A stretch of DNA of 64,000 bases from an uncultured Paracoccus sp. (GTDB taxonomy: Bacteria > Pseudomonadota > Alphaproteobacteria > Rhodobacterales > Rhodobacteraceae), in NCBI RefSeq assembly GCF_945915435.1, contig NZ_CAMEFG010000014.1, forward strand, positions 1 through 64,000. Direction: 5' to 3'. The notes below the pieces were generated by a model. The model was given only the letters and a program-made list of their open reading frames with translations. It was not told the DNA's origin and searched no databases. Below, one piece after another: positions 24,210 through 32,276 of this stretch. The stretch's first letter is position 1. Every line of letters begins with the position of its first letter. A program made the position numbers and the translations under genes.

Positions 24210-24657
24210 CGTTTTCCCGCCCTGGATGCTGCGCGCGGAACCCTACCGCGAAACGGTTCCAGGCGTTGATCACATTCACGATCAGCGTCAGTTCGGCCTG
24301 TTCGGCGGCGGTGAACCGGGCGGCGAGCGCGTCGTAATCGGGCTGGGGCGCGCCGGTCGCCTCCAGCCGGGTCAGTGCCTCGGCCCAGCCAAGCGCGGCA
24401 CGTTCGCGGGCGTCGAAGGCGGGGCTTTCGCGCCATGCCGCCAGCACGTCCAGCTTTTGCTGCGAGACGCCCGCCGCGCGCGCCTCGGGGGCGTGCATGT
24501 CCAGGCAATAGGCGCAGCCGTTGATCTGGGACACGCGCATCTTGACCAGTTCGCGCAGCGCAAGCGGGATCGAAAGCCCGCGGCTGGCGGTTTCCAGCGC
24601 CAGCATCGCCTTCATCGCATCGGGCGCGGCCTTGAAATAATCGAGACGTGGGGTCAT
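24199..24657 (-). CDS. Carboxymuconolactone decarboxylase/AhpD-family protein (ECF41 partner)
   Basis: A 152-residue AhpD-like protein from the ATG at 24657, preceded by GGAGAGG. The active site is GCAYCLDMH, with C48, C51 and H55 as the redox CxxC and proton-relay histidine. Such proteins reduce peroxides or alkyl hydroperoxides or act in related redox chemistry; they are the commonest partners of ECF41 sigma factors. It is first in a two-gene operon with the sigma gene, and an ECF41-type promoter lies 31 bp upstream. The physiological substrate is unknown. Confidence 0.85.
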   Translation of the reverse strand: MTPRLDYFKAAPDAMKAMLALETASRGLSIPLALRELVKMRVSQINGCAYCLDMHAPEARAAGVSQQKLDVLAAWRESPAFDARERAALGWAEALTRLEATGAPQPDYDALAARFTAAEQAELTLIVNVINAWNRFAVGFRAQHPGRENDAT

Positions 24658-24687
24658 GGTCCTCTCCATCATGGCTTCCATGACCAT

Positions 24688-24714
24688 GACGAAACGGCGG
24701 GCCGGTTTGTGACA
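24688..24714 (-). promoter_or_regulatory. ECF41-type promoter
   Basis: Read on the minus strand: TGTCACA at 24714-24708, exactly 16 bp, then CGTC at 24691-24688. This equals the ECF41 consensus TGTCACA-N16-CGTC as I recall it for the group. It lies 31 bp before the start of the carboxymuconolactone-decarboxylase-family gene and so would drive the partner and sigma genes, giving autoregulation. Confidence 0.85.
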
Positions 24715-24780
24715 GGACCGCCCTTCCCTTTCGCCCTGCCGGCGATTGCGGGGCGCGGGCGATGGCCAAGCGGGCCGCGT

Positions 24781-25461
24781 CTATGCAGGCGGGCCGAGGA
24801 TCTGGTCCTTCAGGCTACCCGAGGACACGGGCGGCAGGTCGAAGTTCAGCCCGGCTTCCAGGTGACGCAGATGCTCGTCGGTCAGGCGCAGCAACAACTC
24901 CTCGTCCCGCGCCATCAGTGCATCGACGATTCCGACGTGATCGTCGCAATTCGAACATGAATTCCCCCCGCCCGGATACATGCCCAGGATCAGGGTGCTG
25001 CGCATGGTCAGCTCGGCCAGGAAGCGTTCCAGCACGCGATTGCCGGAAAGCCGGGCAAGATACATGTGGAACTGCTGCGACAGGCGCAGTTCGGTCGGCT
25101 TGTCGCGGCGTATCCGCGCCTCGGATTCGGCGGCGATATTGGCGCGGAGACAGGCGACGTCCTCGTCGCTGACGCGGGTGACGGCCTGCCGGGCGATGGT
25201 GCGCTCGATGGCGCGGCGGGCCTGGAAGATCTCGCGCGCCTCCTGCGCCGAGGGGGTAACGACGAAGGCGCCGCGATTGGGACGCAACTCGACCACATGC
25301 TTGGCGGCCAGCGAGGCCAGCGCGCGCCGGACATTGGCGCGGTTGCAGTTGAACAGCTCGCTCAGCGCCTGTTCGCCCAGCTTGGCCCCGGCCGGCAGGC
25401 GCTGTTCGGAAATCGCGTTAAGGACCGCATCGACGATCTGGCTTTCGGGCTGCGCGTCCAT
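24781..25461 (-). CDS. GntR-family regulator with FCD effector domain
   Basis: A 226-residue regulator from the ATG at 25461. The winged HTH is at 5-72 (LGEQALSELFNCNRANVRRALASLAAKHVV). The all-helical FCD ligand domain is at 85-215, with FHMYLARLSGN and the DDHVGIVDALMARDEE segment holding metal/ligand-binding Asp and His residues. It is divergent from a hydantoin racemase and an NCS1 permease, and the 134-bp gap contains a regular array of operator-like palindromes. It most likely represses that operon until a hydantoin, ureide or purine-breakdown metabolite is present. Confidence 0.85.
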   Translation of the reverse strand: MDAQPESQIVDAVLNAISEQRLPAGAKLGEQALSELFNCNRANVRRALASLAAKHVVELRPNRGAFVVTPSAQEAREIFQARRAIERTIARQAVTRVSDEDVACLRANIAAESEARIRRDKPTELRLSQQFHMYLARLSGNRVLERFLAELTMRSTLILGMYPGGGNSCSNCDDHVGIVDALMARDEELLLRLTDEHLRHLEAGLNFDLPPVSSGSLKDQILGPPA

Positions 25462-25545
25462 CGGCGTTCTGTTCTTCTTTCTGATCGACCCCTGGAAACT
25501 AACGGCAAATCCCAGGGCAGGCAACCACTCCACAGAATCGTTGAC

Positions 25546-25581
25546 TTGATAACAATTCTTGTTAACAATCTTTGTTAACAT
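25546..25581. promoter_or_regulatory. Three tandem 10-bp palindromes, candidate GntR operator array
   Basis: TTGATAACAA (25546), TTGTTAACAA (25559) and TTGTTAACAT (25572) start exactly 13 bp apart. The middle copy is a perfect palindrome; each outer copy is one base off. They carry the GT-TA-AC core style of FCD-type GntR operators. The array overlaps a TTGACT -35-like element (25541) and ends just before the racemase ribosome site, so bound protein would block transcription. Confidence 0.65.
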
Positions 25582-25595
25582 AAATGGAGGCAGTA

Positions 25596-26294
25596 GTGGA
25601 AATCCTGGTCGTCAACCCGAACTCGACCCAATCAATGACCGACAAGATCGTCGAGGCCGCCCGCGCGGCCGCCAGCCCCGGCACGGTGATCCACGGCGCC
25701 ACGGCGGCAGGCGCGCCCGCCAGCATCGAGGGCCATTACGATGAGGCAATGTCGCTGCCCGGCCTCATGGCGCGGGTCCGCGAGGCCGAGGCGCAGGGGA
25801 TCGACGGCATCGTCGTCGCCTGTTTCGACGACCCCGGCATCGCCGCCTGCCGCGAACTGGCCAGCGGCCCGGTGCTGGGCATCTGCGAGGCGGCGGTGAA
25901 GGCGGCCAGCATGCTGGCGACCTCGTTTTCCGTCGTGACCACGCTGCCGCGCTCGGTCCCGGTGATCGAGCATCTGATCCACGGCTATGGCCTGTCGCAT
26001 CAATGCCGCCGCGTGCGCGCGGCCTCGATCCCGGTGCTGGCGCTGGAAGAGCCGGGATCGGATGCACGGATCAAGGTGCGTGATGAAATCCTGCGCGCCA
26101 TCCGCGAGGACCGTTGCGAGGCCGTGGTTCTGGGCTGCGCCGGCATGGCCGACCTGACCGCATGGCTCAGCGAAGAAACCGGCATCCCGGTCATCGACGG
26201 CGTCAGCATAGCGACCCGCATGATCGAGGCGCTGGTGGGCGCGGGGCTGAGGACCAGCAAGATCAACGCCTACGCCTTTCCAAACCGGAAATAG
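25596..26294 (+). CDS. Hydantoin/Asp-Glu racemase family enzyme (HyuE-like)
   Basis: A 232-residue member of the Asp/Glu/hydantoin racemase family. The motif ILVVNPNSTQSM opens the protein. The two catalytic cysteines are visible as C76 in GIVVACFDDPG and C181 in VVLGCAGM, spaced as in hydantoin and allantoin racemases that use two-base chemistry. A GTG start at 25596 is preferred over the in-frame ATG at 25584, because GGAGG lies over that ATG at ideal spacing for the GTG. It is followed by an NCS1 permease 27 bp away, so the pair probably imports and racemises a hydantoin or ureide. No hydantoinase is in view. Confidence 0.8.
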   Translation: MEILVVNPNSTQSMTDKIVEAARAAASPGTVIHGATAAGAPASIEGHYDEAMSLPGLMARVREAEAQGIDGIVVACFDDPGIAACRELASGPVLGICEAAVKAASMLATSFSVVTTLPRSVPVIEHLIHGYGLSHQCRRVRAASIPVLALEEPGSDARIKVRDEILRAIREDRCEAVVLGCAGMADLTAWLSEETGIPVIDGVSIATRMIEALVGAGLRTSKINAYAFPNRK

Positions 26295-26321
26295 GCAAAT
26301 CGACAGGGAGGAGACCTGAAA

Positions 26322-27674
26322 ATGACAACGCAAGAGATGGTGCCCGACAGCGCCGTTATCGAACACAAGGCCGTGGGCGAGGAAAGCCTGGCCCCGCAAG
26401 AGGCGCGGATCATGGACCCCTGGTCCTACCTGTTCGCCTGGCTGGGCGGCTGCGTCTCGATCGGGACCTTCACCGTCGGCTCGGGGCTGGTGGGGACGCT
26501 GAATCTGCTTCAGACCTTCGTGGCCATCGCCATCGGCTGCACCGTGATCGGCCTGGCGCTGATGATCAACGGGCAGGCCGGGCACAAATACGGCATCCCC
26601 TTCATGGTGCAGGCGCGTTCGTCCTTCGGCTTTGCCGGGACGCGGATCCCGGCGCTGGTGCGTTCCGTCCCGGCCATCGTCTGGTTCGGCTTCCAAAGCT
26701 GGATCGGCGCCGGGGCGCTGAACCTGGTTTCCGACACGCTGTTCGGCTATTCCAACATCTGGGTGTTCTTCATCGGCTTCCAGGCGTTGCAGATCGGCCT
26801 GTCGGTGCTGGGCTTTCACGGCATCAAGTGGCTGGAAAACATCGGCTCGGTCTTTATCATCGGCTCGCTGATCTACATGTTCTTCAGCGTCATCGACAAA
26901 TACGGCGCCGAGATCAGCGCCAACCTGATCAATACCGAAGGCACCTGGGGCGCGCCCTTCTGGGGCGGCACGATGCTGTTTCTGGGCATCTACTCGACCA
27001 TGATGCTGAACGTGTCGGACTATTCGCGCGAATTGCGCAAGAGTGTCGGGCCGCTGCGGCAGGTGGTGATCTATGCGAACTCGATCCTGCCCGCCACGCT
27101 GTTCATGGGCCTGATCGGGCTGATGGTGTCCAGCGCGACCGGCGAGGTCGATCCGATCAAGGTCTTTTCCAGCGCCGTGGACAACAAGCTGCTGCTGGTC
27201 GTCACGCTTCTGTTCATCGCCTTCGCGCAGGTGACGACGAACATCCTCAACAACGTCGTGCCGCCCGCCTATGCGCTGATGGACGTGTTCAAGCTCAACT
27301 TCAAGACCTCGGCGGTGATCGTGGGCGTGCTGGCCTTCGCCACCTTCCCCTGGGAACTGGTCAAGGACGAATCGGCGGCGGGACTGAACCTGTTCATCCG
27401 CACCTATTCCGCCTTCCTCGGCCCGATCTTCGCGATTCTGGTGGTGGATTACTTCGTGCTGCGCAAGCAGGAACTGAACCTCGACAAGCTCTATGATCCC
27501 GAGGGGCCGTATAAGGGCGTCAACATGGCCGCCATCATCGCCATGTGCGTGGGCATCGTCTTCGCGCTGATCTTCTCGGGCATTTCGTGGTATGCGAGCC
27601 TGCTGCCCGCGGGCATCCTTTACTACCTGCTGATGAAGCATCTGCCCTCGGCGCAGCGCTTCCGCGAGAACTGA
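26322..27674 (+). CDS. NCS1 nucleobase:cation symporter family permease
   Basis: A 450-residue inner-membrane transporter with about 12 hydrophobic spans, normal for NCS1. Family features are the early FAWLGGCVSIGTFTVGSGL, the AGHKYGIPFMVQARSSFG segment in the substrate region and VPAIVWFGFQSWIGAGAL. Members carry purines, cytosine, allantoin, thiamine precursors or hydantoins (Mhp1). Coupling with a hydantoin racemase points to a hydantoin or allantoin. The GAGG ribosome site lies about 10 bp before the ATG, and a strong hairpin follows the stop. Confidence 0.85.
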   Translation: MTTQEMVPDSAVIEHKAVGEESLAPQEARIMDPWSYLFAWLGGCVSIGTFTVGSGLVGTLNLLQTFVAIAIGCTVIGLALMINGQAGHKYGIPFMVQARSSFGFAGTRIPALVRSVPAIVWFGFQSWIGAGALNLVSDTLFGYSNIWVFFIGFQALQIGLSVLGFHGIKWLENIGSVFIIGSLIYMFFSVIDKYGAEISANLINTEGTWGAPFWGGTMLFLGIYSTMMLNVSDYSRELRKSVGPLRQVVIYANSILPATLFMGLIGLMVSSATGEVDPIKVFSSAVDNKLLLVVTLLFIAFAQVTTNILNNVVPPAYALMDVFKLNFKTSAVIVGVLAFATFPWELVKDESAAGLNLFIRTYSAFLGPIFAILVVDYFVLRKQELNLDKLYDPEGPYKGVNMAAIIAMCVGIVFALIFSGISWYASLLPAGILYYLLMKHLPSAQRFREN

Positions 27675-27681
27675 GCCATGA

Positions 27682-27707
27682 GCGGGCGGCCCCGAATGGC
27701 CGCCCGC
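27682..27707 (+). terminator. Hairpin terminator after the NCS1 permease
   Basis: A perfect 10-bp stem GCGGGCGGCC/GGCCGCCCGC with a 6-nt loop begins 8 bp after the permease stop. There is no clear T-run, so termination may need assistance, but the position is exact. Confidence 0.6.
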
Positions 27708-27714
27708 CATCAAT

Positions 27715-27736
27715 CCGGGGCCGCCTTCAGCCCCGG
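27715..27736 (-). terminator. Hairpin downstream of pta
   Basis: A 7-bp stem CCGGGGC/GCCCCGG with an 8-nt loop lies 60 bp downstream of the pta stop on the minus strand. With the adjacent plus-strand hairpin it forms a double terminator between convergent genes. There is no T-run. Confidence 0.45.
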
Positions 27737-27795
27737 AGACAGTTTTCCTTGCGGGGTGCGAGGGTGCCGACCGCCTTTGTCCGTGGTTTTCTGGC

Positions 27796-28758
27796 TCAGG
27801 CCGGGTTTGCCTGGACGGCGGTGACGACTGCGGCGGCGGTGATGTCGTCGGCGGTGCATCCGCGCGACAGGTCGTTTGCGGGTTTTGCGAGGCCTTGCAG
27901 GATCGGGCCGATGGCGGTCAGCCCGCCGAGGCGCTGCGCGATCTTGTAGCCGATATTGCCCGATGCGAGGTCGGGAAAGATGAAGACGTTGGGGCGCCCC
28001 GTCAGGTGGCTGCGGGGCGCCTTTTTCGCGCGGATCGCGTCGTCCAGGGCGGCGTCGAACTGGATTTCGCCGTCCACTTCCAGGCCGGGTTCCGCCGCCC
28101 GGATCAGGGCCAGGGCCTCGTGGATCCTGCCCAGGCTGGGATGGCTGGCAGACCCGGCGGTCGAAAAGCTGAGCAAGGCGACGCGCGGCACCTCGGCCAG
28201 CACCTGCCGGCAGGACTGCGCGGCAGAGCGGGCGATGGCGGCGAGTTCGGCGGCATCGGGGGCGATGACCAGCCCGCAATCGGCGAAGATCATGCCCCCC
28301 TTGACCGGCGCCCCGCCGCTGCACGACAGCATCAGGAAGAAGCTGCTGACGATGCCCGCATCCGGCGCCTTGCCGATGATCTGCAAGGCCGCGCGCACCG
28401 TGTCGGCGGTGGTGGCGACCGCACCGCCGACGGTGCCGTCGGCCTGACCCAGCCGGACGCGCATCGCCGCCTGACGGATCGGATCGCGCATCTCAGCCAG
28501 CGCCCGCGGGGCGGTCATGCCGCGCGCGGCGCGCATCCGGTGCCAGTGATCGGCCAGTTCGGGCAGGTCGGGCGCCTCGTCCGGGTTCAGCGCGACGACG
28601 CCCGGCAGATCGGGACCGTTCATCAGCGTGACGCGCGCCAGCCCCCTGGCCGACAGGATCGCCGCCGCCTCGGCAACACGCGGATCATTGCCCTCGGGCA
28701 GGATGATGCGGCGGGGATTGGCCCGCGCGGCTTCAAGGATGCGTTCAAGCGGTTTCAT
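27796..28758 (-). CDS. pta: Phosphate acetyltransferase
   Basis: A 320-residue Pta of the short form (catalytic domain only). Recognised from RIILPEGNDPRVAEAA, MNGPD, GGAVATTADTVRAALQIIG, and the C-terminal GRPNVFIFPDLASGNIGYKIAQRLGG. It converts acetyl phosphate and CoA to acetyl-CoA. In Rhodobacterales sulfonate clusters pta follows xsc, because Xsc releases acetyl phosphate from sulfoacetaldehyde. Here it is the intact survivor of such a cluster, 55 bp after a YeiH-type membrane gene, while xsc itself is destroyed. It may still serve general acetate metabolism. Confidence 0.9.
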   Translation of the reverse strand: MKPLERILEAARANPRRIILPEGNDPRVAEAAAILSARGLARVTLMNGPDLPGVVALNPDEAPDLPELADHWHRMRAARGMTAPRALAEMRDPIRQAAMRVRLGQADGTVGGAVATTADTVRAALQIIGKAPDAGIVSSFFLMLSCSGGAPVKGGMIFADCGLVIAPDAAELAAIARSAAQSCRQVLAEVPRVALLSFSTAGSASHPSLGRIHEALALIRAAEPGLEVDGEIQFDAALDDAIRAKKAPRSHLTGRPNVFIFPDLASGNIGYKIAQRLGGLTAIGPILQGLAKPANDLSRGCTADDITAAAVVTAVQANPA

Positions 28759-28813
28759 CGGCAGCAGCTTTCACAAGGTCAAGGCAGGATGGGGTCATGG
28801 CAGGATGTGGATT

Positions 28814-29830
28814 TCAGCCGATCAGCTTCAGGCCGCCGGTGATGAAGGCGCCCAGGAAGACCGTCTCGGCCACGATCAGCGCGATGGCGCCGCCGCCGAC
28901 CTCGAACATCTTTCTCAGCGAGGTCTTGATGCCCACCGCCGCGATGGCGGTCAGCAGCGCCCAACGCGAAAGCTGCGCGGCGATTTCGCCCACGACCGCC
29001 GGGATCAGCCCGAACGAGTTCAGCGCCGCCAGCACCAGGAAGCCGATCACGAAGCCCGGCAGCAGGGGCGGGGCCTTGCCGCCCCCGGTATCGGCCAGCC
29101 CGCGCGAACGCATCGCCAGCGAGATGCACAGCACCACCGGCGCCAGCATCGAAACCCGGATCAGCTTGACCAGCGTCGCCGTCTCGCCCGCCTCGGGGCC
29201 GATCGAGAAGCCCGCGCCGACCACCTGCGCGACGTCGTGGATGGTGCCGCCCAGAAAGACGCCCGCATCGCGCGCGCCAAAGCCGAAAAGCTGCGACAGC
29301 ATCGGATAGACCACCATCGCGACGGTCGACAGCACGGTGACGGAAAGCACGGTGAAAACCAGGTCGCGCTCGGATTTTTCATGCCTGGGCAGGACGGCGG
29401 CAATGGCCATCGCCGCCGAGGCCCCACAGATCGCGACCGATCCGCCGGTCAGCAATGCAAAGCGCCAGCTTCGGCCCACGAAGCGCGTCGCCAGCAGCGC
29501 GAAGAGGATGGTCAGCACCACGCCCGCGACGATCAGCGCGATGGCCGTGCCGCCAAGCGCCGCCAGCATCTCGACCGAGATGCGCACGCCCAGCAGCGCG
29601 ACCCCCAGCCGCAGGACGGTGCGGGCGGTGAAACCGATGCCGGGCGCGGTGCGGGTGCCCTCATCGGCCAGGAAGTTCAGCGCCAGTCCCAGAAGCAGCG
29701 CCAGCAGCATCGCGGGGGCGCCGTAATGCTCGGACAGGAACTGCGCCGTGATCGCAGCCAGCAGCGACACGGCAAAGCCCGGAAAGGCGGCCTGAAGCGT
29801 CTCGCGCGAGGGGATGAGTTCGGAAAACAT
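28814..29830 (-). CDS. YeiH/UPF0324 family membrane protein, possible sulfite/anion exporter
   Basis: A 338-residue inner-membrane protein with about ten spans. Diagnostic parts are LRLGVALLGVRISVEML, LLTGGSVAICGASAAMAIA, FLGGTIHDVAQVVGAGF and ALLTAIAAVGIKTSLRKM. The family is found in sulfonate-degradation loci, where export of sulfite released by Xsc has been proposed. The ATG at 29830 (MFSELIPSRE) fits family N-termini; an in-frame start at 29902 would add a basic leader. It sits between the xsc remnant and pta on the same strand. With xsc broken, its substrate supply from this pathway is gone. Confidence 0.8.
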   Translation of the reverse strand: MFSELIPSRETLQAAFPGFAVSLLAAITAQFLSEHYGAPAMLLALLLGLALNFLADEGTRTAPGIGFTARTVLRLGVALLGVRISVEMLAALGGTAIALIVAGVVLTILFALLATRFVGRSWRFALLTGGSVAICGASAAMAIAAVLPRHEKSERDLVFTVLSVTVLSTVAMVVYPMLSQLFGFGARDAGVFLGGTIHDVAQVVGAGFSIGPEAGETATLVKLIRVSMLAPVVLCISLAMRSRGLADTGGGKAPPLLPGFVIGFLVLAALNSFGLIPAVVGEIAAQLSRWALLTAIAAVGIKTSLRKMFEVGGGAIALIVAETVFLGAFITGGLKLIG

Positions 29831-29916
29831 CGTCGTCACCGGGATGCGAAAGGACAAGAGGGGTGGTCCGGCGCGGGCATGTCCGCGCCGGATCGGGATC
29901 ATATCCCGGAAAACGA

Positions 29917-29938
29917 CCCCCGGCGGCTGCGCCGGGGG
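29917..29938 (-). terminator. Terminator behind the xsc remnant
   Basis: An 8-bp stem CCCCCGGC/GCCGGGGG with a 6-nt loop is followed on the minus strand by TCGTTTTCC. It lies 11 bp after the xsc stop, consistent with the native terminator of xsc. Confidence 0.65.
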
Positions 29939-29948
29939 CCTGCGTTTC

Positions 29949-30299
29949 TCAGGCCGCGCCCTTCTGGGGGCGCATGTCTGCGGGGTCGATGCCTGCGACC
30001 GGGACGGGCGCCTTCATCGCATCGCGGCGGAAAGGCTCGCCCAGTTCCTGGTTCAGCAGCACCTCGATGAAGGTGGTCTCGCCATGCTTCATCTGGCGCT
30101 CGACCGCATCGTGCAGCGCCGCCGTCAGCTCCTCGGCGCCGCGCACCTGGACGCCGTTGACGCCGCAGGCCTTCGCGATCCCGGCATAGGTGGTCTCGCG
30201 GTCCAGTTCCGTGCCGACGAAATTGTTGTCATACCACAGCACCGTGTTGCGCTTTTCCGCGCCCCATTGATAGTTGCGGAAGATCACCATCGTGACCGC
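29949..30299 (-). pseudogene. xsc: Sulfoacetaldehyde acetyltransferase, C-terminal fragment
   Basis: About 117 residues corresponding to the extreme C-terminus of Xsc, a ThDP enzyme of about 590 residues that converts sulfoacetaldehyde and phosphate to acetyl phosphate and sulfite. Recognition is from VTMVIFRNYQWGAEKRNT, LWYDNNFVGTELD, QELGEPFRRDAMK and AGIDPADMR. The reading continues back to PAVT at 30299 and then is cut off. What follows on the opposite strand is the 3' end of a MocR-type gene, so at least 80% of xsc has been deleted. An internal ATG at 30290 exists, but a product would lack the ThDP domain. Confidence 0.9.
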
Positions 30300-30832
30300 C
30301 GGCGCTGAAGTCGCTGGATCGCGAGGGGCGGGTGATCTATATCGGCAGCTTCTCGAAATCGCTGTTTCCGGGGCTGCGCATCGGTTATCTGGTCGCGCCG
30401 GCGCCGCTGATCGCGCGGGCGCGGGCCTTGCGCGCCATGATGCTGCGCCATCCGCCCAACCACCTGCAACGCATCACCGCCTATTTCCTCGCGCTCGGCC
30501 ATTACGACGCCCATATCGTGCGGCTGCGCCAGGCGCTGAAGCTGCGTCGCGCACGGATGGAGACGGCGCTGCACGACAACGGCCTGCGCATCGCCGGGGC
30601 GTCGAGTTCGGGCGGTTCAAGCTTCTGGGTCGAGGGGCCGCCGGGCATGGACAGCCGCCGCCTCGCCGAAAGCCTCGAGGCCGACCAGGTGCTGATCGAG
30701 CCGGGCGACGTCTTTTTCGAGACCCCGCCCGCGCCCTGTCCCTTCTTCCGGCTGGGCTATTCCTCGATCTGCGATGCCGATATCGGACCGGGCATCGAGC
30801 TGATCGCCCGCCATGCCAGCGCCCGCGGGTGA
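30296..30832 (+). pseudogene. tauR: MocR/TauR-type regulator, C-terminal fragment
   Basis: About 178 residues of the aminotransferase-like domain of a MocR-subfamily GntR regulator. SFSKSLFPGLRIGYLVAP contains the PLP lysine, then come RHPPNHLQRITAYFLALGHYDAH and a C-terminal FRLGYSS. The N-terminal HTH half and the first part of the PLP domain are missing. The fragment begins exactly where the xsc fragment of the opposite strand ends. TauR of this family activates taurine catabolism genes including xsc in relatives, so tauR is the likely identity, resting on context. Confidence 0.75.
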
Positions 30833-31014
30833 TTTCGGCGCACCCGGTTTCCTGCCCCGCATGTCGGAAGCCCGGCAGGCGCGCCCTTTTTGCTGCGGCG
30901 CAGAATGCATAGCGGCTTTGCCGGAATCGTGGCTACTTCCCGCATCTTGCCCGGATTATATCCGCCTTGTCCGAAACAAGCCCGATGAATGGGCAAGATG
31001 AAAAAGGTGCCGAG

Positions 31015-31209
31015 ATGTCCGCAGTCGAAATGAGCCATGTCCATGCTGCCACTGGCTTTGGTGGGATCGTTGCACGCACGGCCACGATGGTCGCCGCCTG
31101 GCACAACGCCCGCATCACCCGCCGCGAGTTGAACGCGCTGTCGGATCGCGAGTTGAGCGATATCGGCCTGTCGCGTGGCGATATCGAACGGGTTGCCCGC
31201 GGCCTGTGA
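31015..31209 (+). CDS. DUF1127 small protein
   Basis: A 64-residue basic protein from the ATG at 31015. The C-terminal 40 residues are the DUF1127 domain: WHNARITRRELNALSDRELSDIGLSRGDIERVARGL (given here as known blocks ITRRELNALSDREL, DIGLSRGDIERVA). Arginine-rich DUF1127 proteins in alphaproteobacteria bind RNA or influence RNA turnover and phosphate/C1 metabolism. A small hairpin CTTGTCCGAAACAAG lies at 30967-30981 in the leader. A terminator follows at 31233. It stands alone between the tauR remnant and yghU. Confidence 0.85.
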   Translation: MSAVEMSHVHAATGFGGIVARTATMVAAWHNARITRRELNALSDRELSDIGLSRGDIERVARGL

Positions 31210-31232
31210 GGCAAACCCCCGTTGATGAACGG

Positions 31233-31260
31233 ACCCCGTGGCGGTGCTGCGGGGTTTTTT
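31233..31260 (+). terminator. Rho-independent terminator of the DUF1127 gene
   Basis: The stem ACCCCG/CGGGGT (31233-31238 with 31250-31255) is followed directly by a run of T (31255-31260). It lies 24 bp after the stop and is a canonical terminator. Confidence 0.8.
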
Positions 31261-31361
31261 CATGCGCGGCGGCCCAAGAGGCCGAACCCTGCCCTTGCCG
31301 GAGTAGCCCCCGAAACCGGGGGATTTCCCCTGCCCGTGTCCATTGACCGACCGGCGGTCAC

Positions 31362-31395
31362 AGGCAACAGCCCGGCAAAAGTCGGGCTGTTGCCT
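31362..31395 (-). terminator. Long hairpin downstream of yghU
   Basis: A perfect 13-bp inverted repeat AGGCAACAGCCCG/CGGGCTGTTGCCT with an 8-nt loop ends 5 bp after the yghU stop. It lacks a T-run beyond the stem, but the loop reads ACTTTTGC on the minus strand. It is most likely the yghU terminator. Confidence 0.6.
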
Positions 31396-31400
31396 GCGGA

Positions 31401-32276
31401 TCAACCGTCGGCCTGACCGCCGATCTTGTCCTGCGTCCTGGTCAGGAAATCGGATGCATCGTGACGCTCCCAAAGCTGTCCGGCCGGATCGCCCGAGACG
31501 TTGTTGACCATGATGCCGCGCCGAACGGCGGGGCGCATGGCGATCTCGGCCTGCCAGCGGTGGACGTTTTCGTAGATATGCGCCTCGATGAAGGTGGCCG
31601 CGTCGCCATAGACCCCGCCCGCGATCAGCCGCCCATACCAGGGCCAGATCGCCATGTCGGCGATGGAATACTCCTCGCCGGCCATGAAGCGGTGATCGGC
31701 CAGGTGCCGGTCCAGCACATCGAGCTGGCGCTTGATCTCCATCGTGAAGCGGTCGATGGCATATTCGATCCTGACCGGCGCATAGGCGTAGAAATGGCCA
31801 AAACCGCCACCGAGGTAAGGCGCCGAACCCATTTGCCAGAACAGCCAGTTCAGCGCCTCGGTCCGTGCGGCGGGGTCGCGGGGCAGGAAGGCGCCGAATT
31901 TCTCGGCAAGGTAGAGCAGGATCGCGCCGGATTCGAACACCCGCCGCGGCGGCGTGGCCGAGCGATCCATCAGCGCCGGAATCTTGGAATTCGGGTTCAC
32001 CGCGACGAAGCCGCTGCCGAACTGGTCGCCGTCGCCGATACGGATCAGCCAAGCGTCGTATTCGGCGTCAAGCCCCGCCTCCAGCAGTTCCTCCAGCATG
32101 ATCGTGACCTTCTGCCCGTTGGGCGTGGCCAGCGAATAGAGCTGCAGGGGATGCTTGCCGACGGGCAGGTCCTTGTCATGCGTCGGCCCGGCGACGGGGC
32201 GGTTGATGCTGGCGAACTTGCCACCGTTGTCCTTGTCCCATTTCCAGACCCTGGGCGGGGTGTAGTCGTCGCTCAT
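31401..32276 (-). CDS. yghU: Glutathione S-transferase family protein YghU-like
   Basis: A 291-residue Nu-class GST. The N-terminal extension YTPPRVWKWDKDNGGKFASI and NRPVAGPTHDKDLPVGKHPLQ are characteristic of YghU and its homologue YfcG relatives. The thioredoxin-fold part has TPNGQKVTIMLEELLEAG, where Thr and Asn contact two glutathione molecules. NPNSKIPAL and ESGAILLYLAEKFG follow. Characterised members reduce disulfides and organic peroxides with glutathione. It is a monocistronic gene with a hairpin after the stop. Confidence 0.9.
   Translation of the reverse strand: MSDDYTPPRVWKWDKDNGGKFASINRPVAGPTHDKDLPVGKHPLQLYSLATPNGQKVTIMLEELLEAGLDAEYDAWLIRIGDGDQFGSGFVAVNPNSKIPALMDRSATPPRRVFESGAILLYLAEKFGAFLPRDPAARTEALNWLFWQMGSAPYLGGGFGHFYAYAPVRIEYAIDRFTMEIKRQLDVLDRHLADHRFMAGEEYSIADMAIWPWYGRLIAGGVYGDAATFIEAHIYENVHRWQAEIAMRPAVRRGIMVNNVSGDPAGQLWERHDASDFLTRTQDKIGGQADG

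Noticed and set aside
30332..30832. The MocR-type fragment as a functional short regulator starting at GTG 30332
   Set aside because: It lacks the DNA-binding domain and half of the PLP fold, and begins at a deletion junction.
31261..31361. Possible CcsR/cuckoo-type small RNAs behind the DUF1127 gene, as in Rhodobacter
   Set aside because: Hairpins are present, but the CCUCCUCCC loop motif was not found and no repeat of units is visible.
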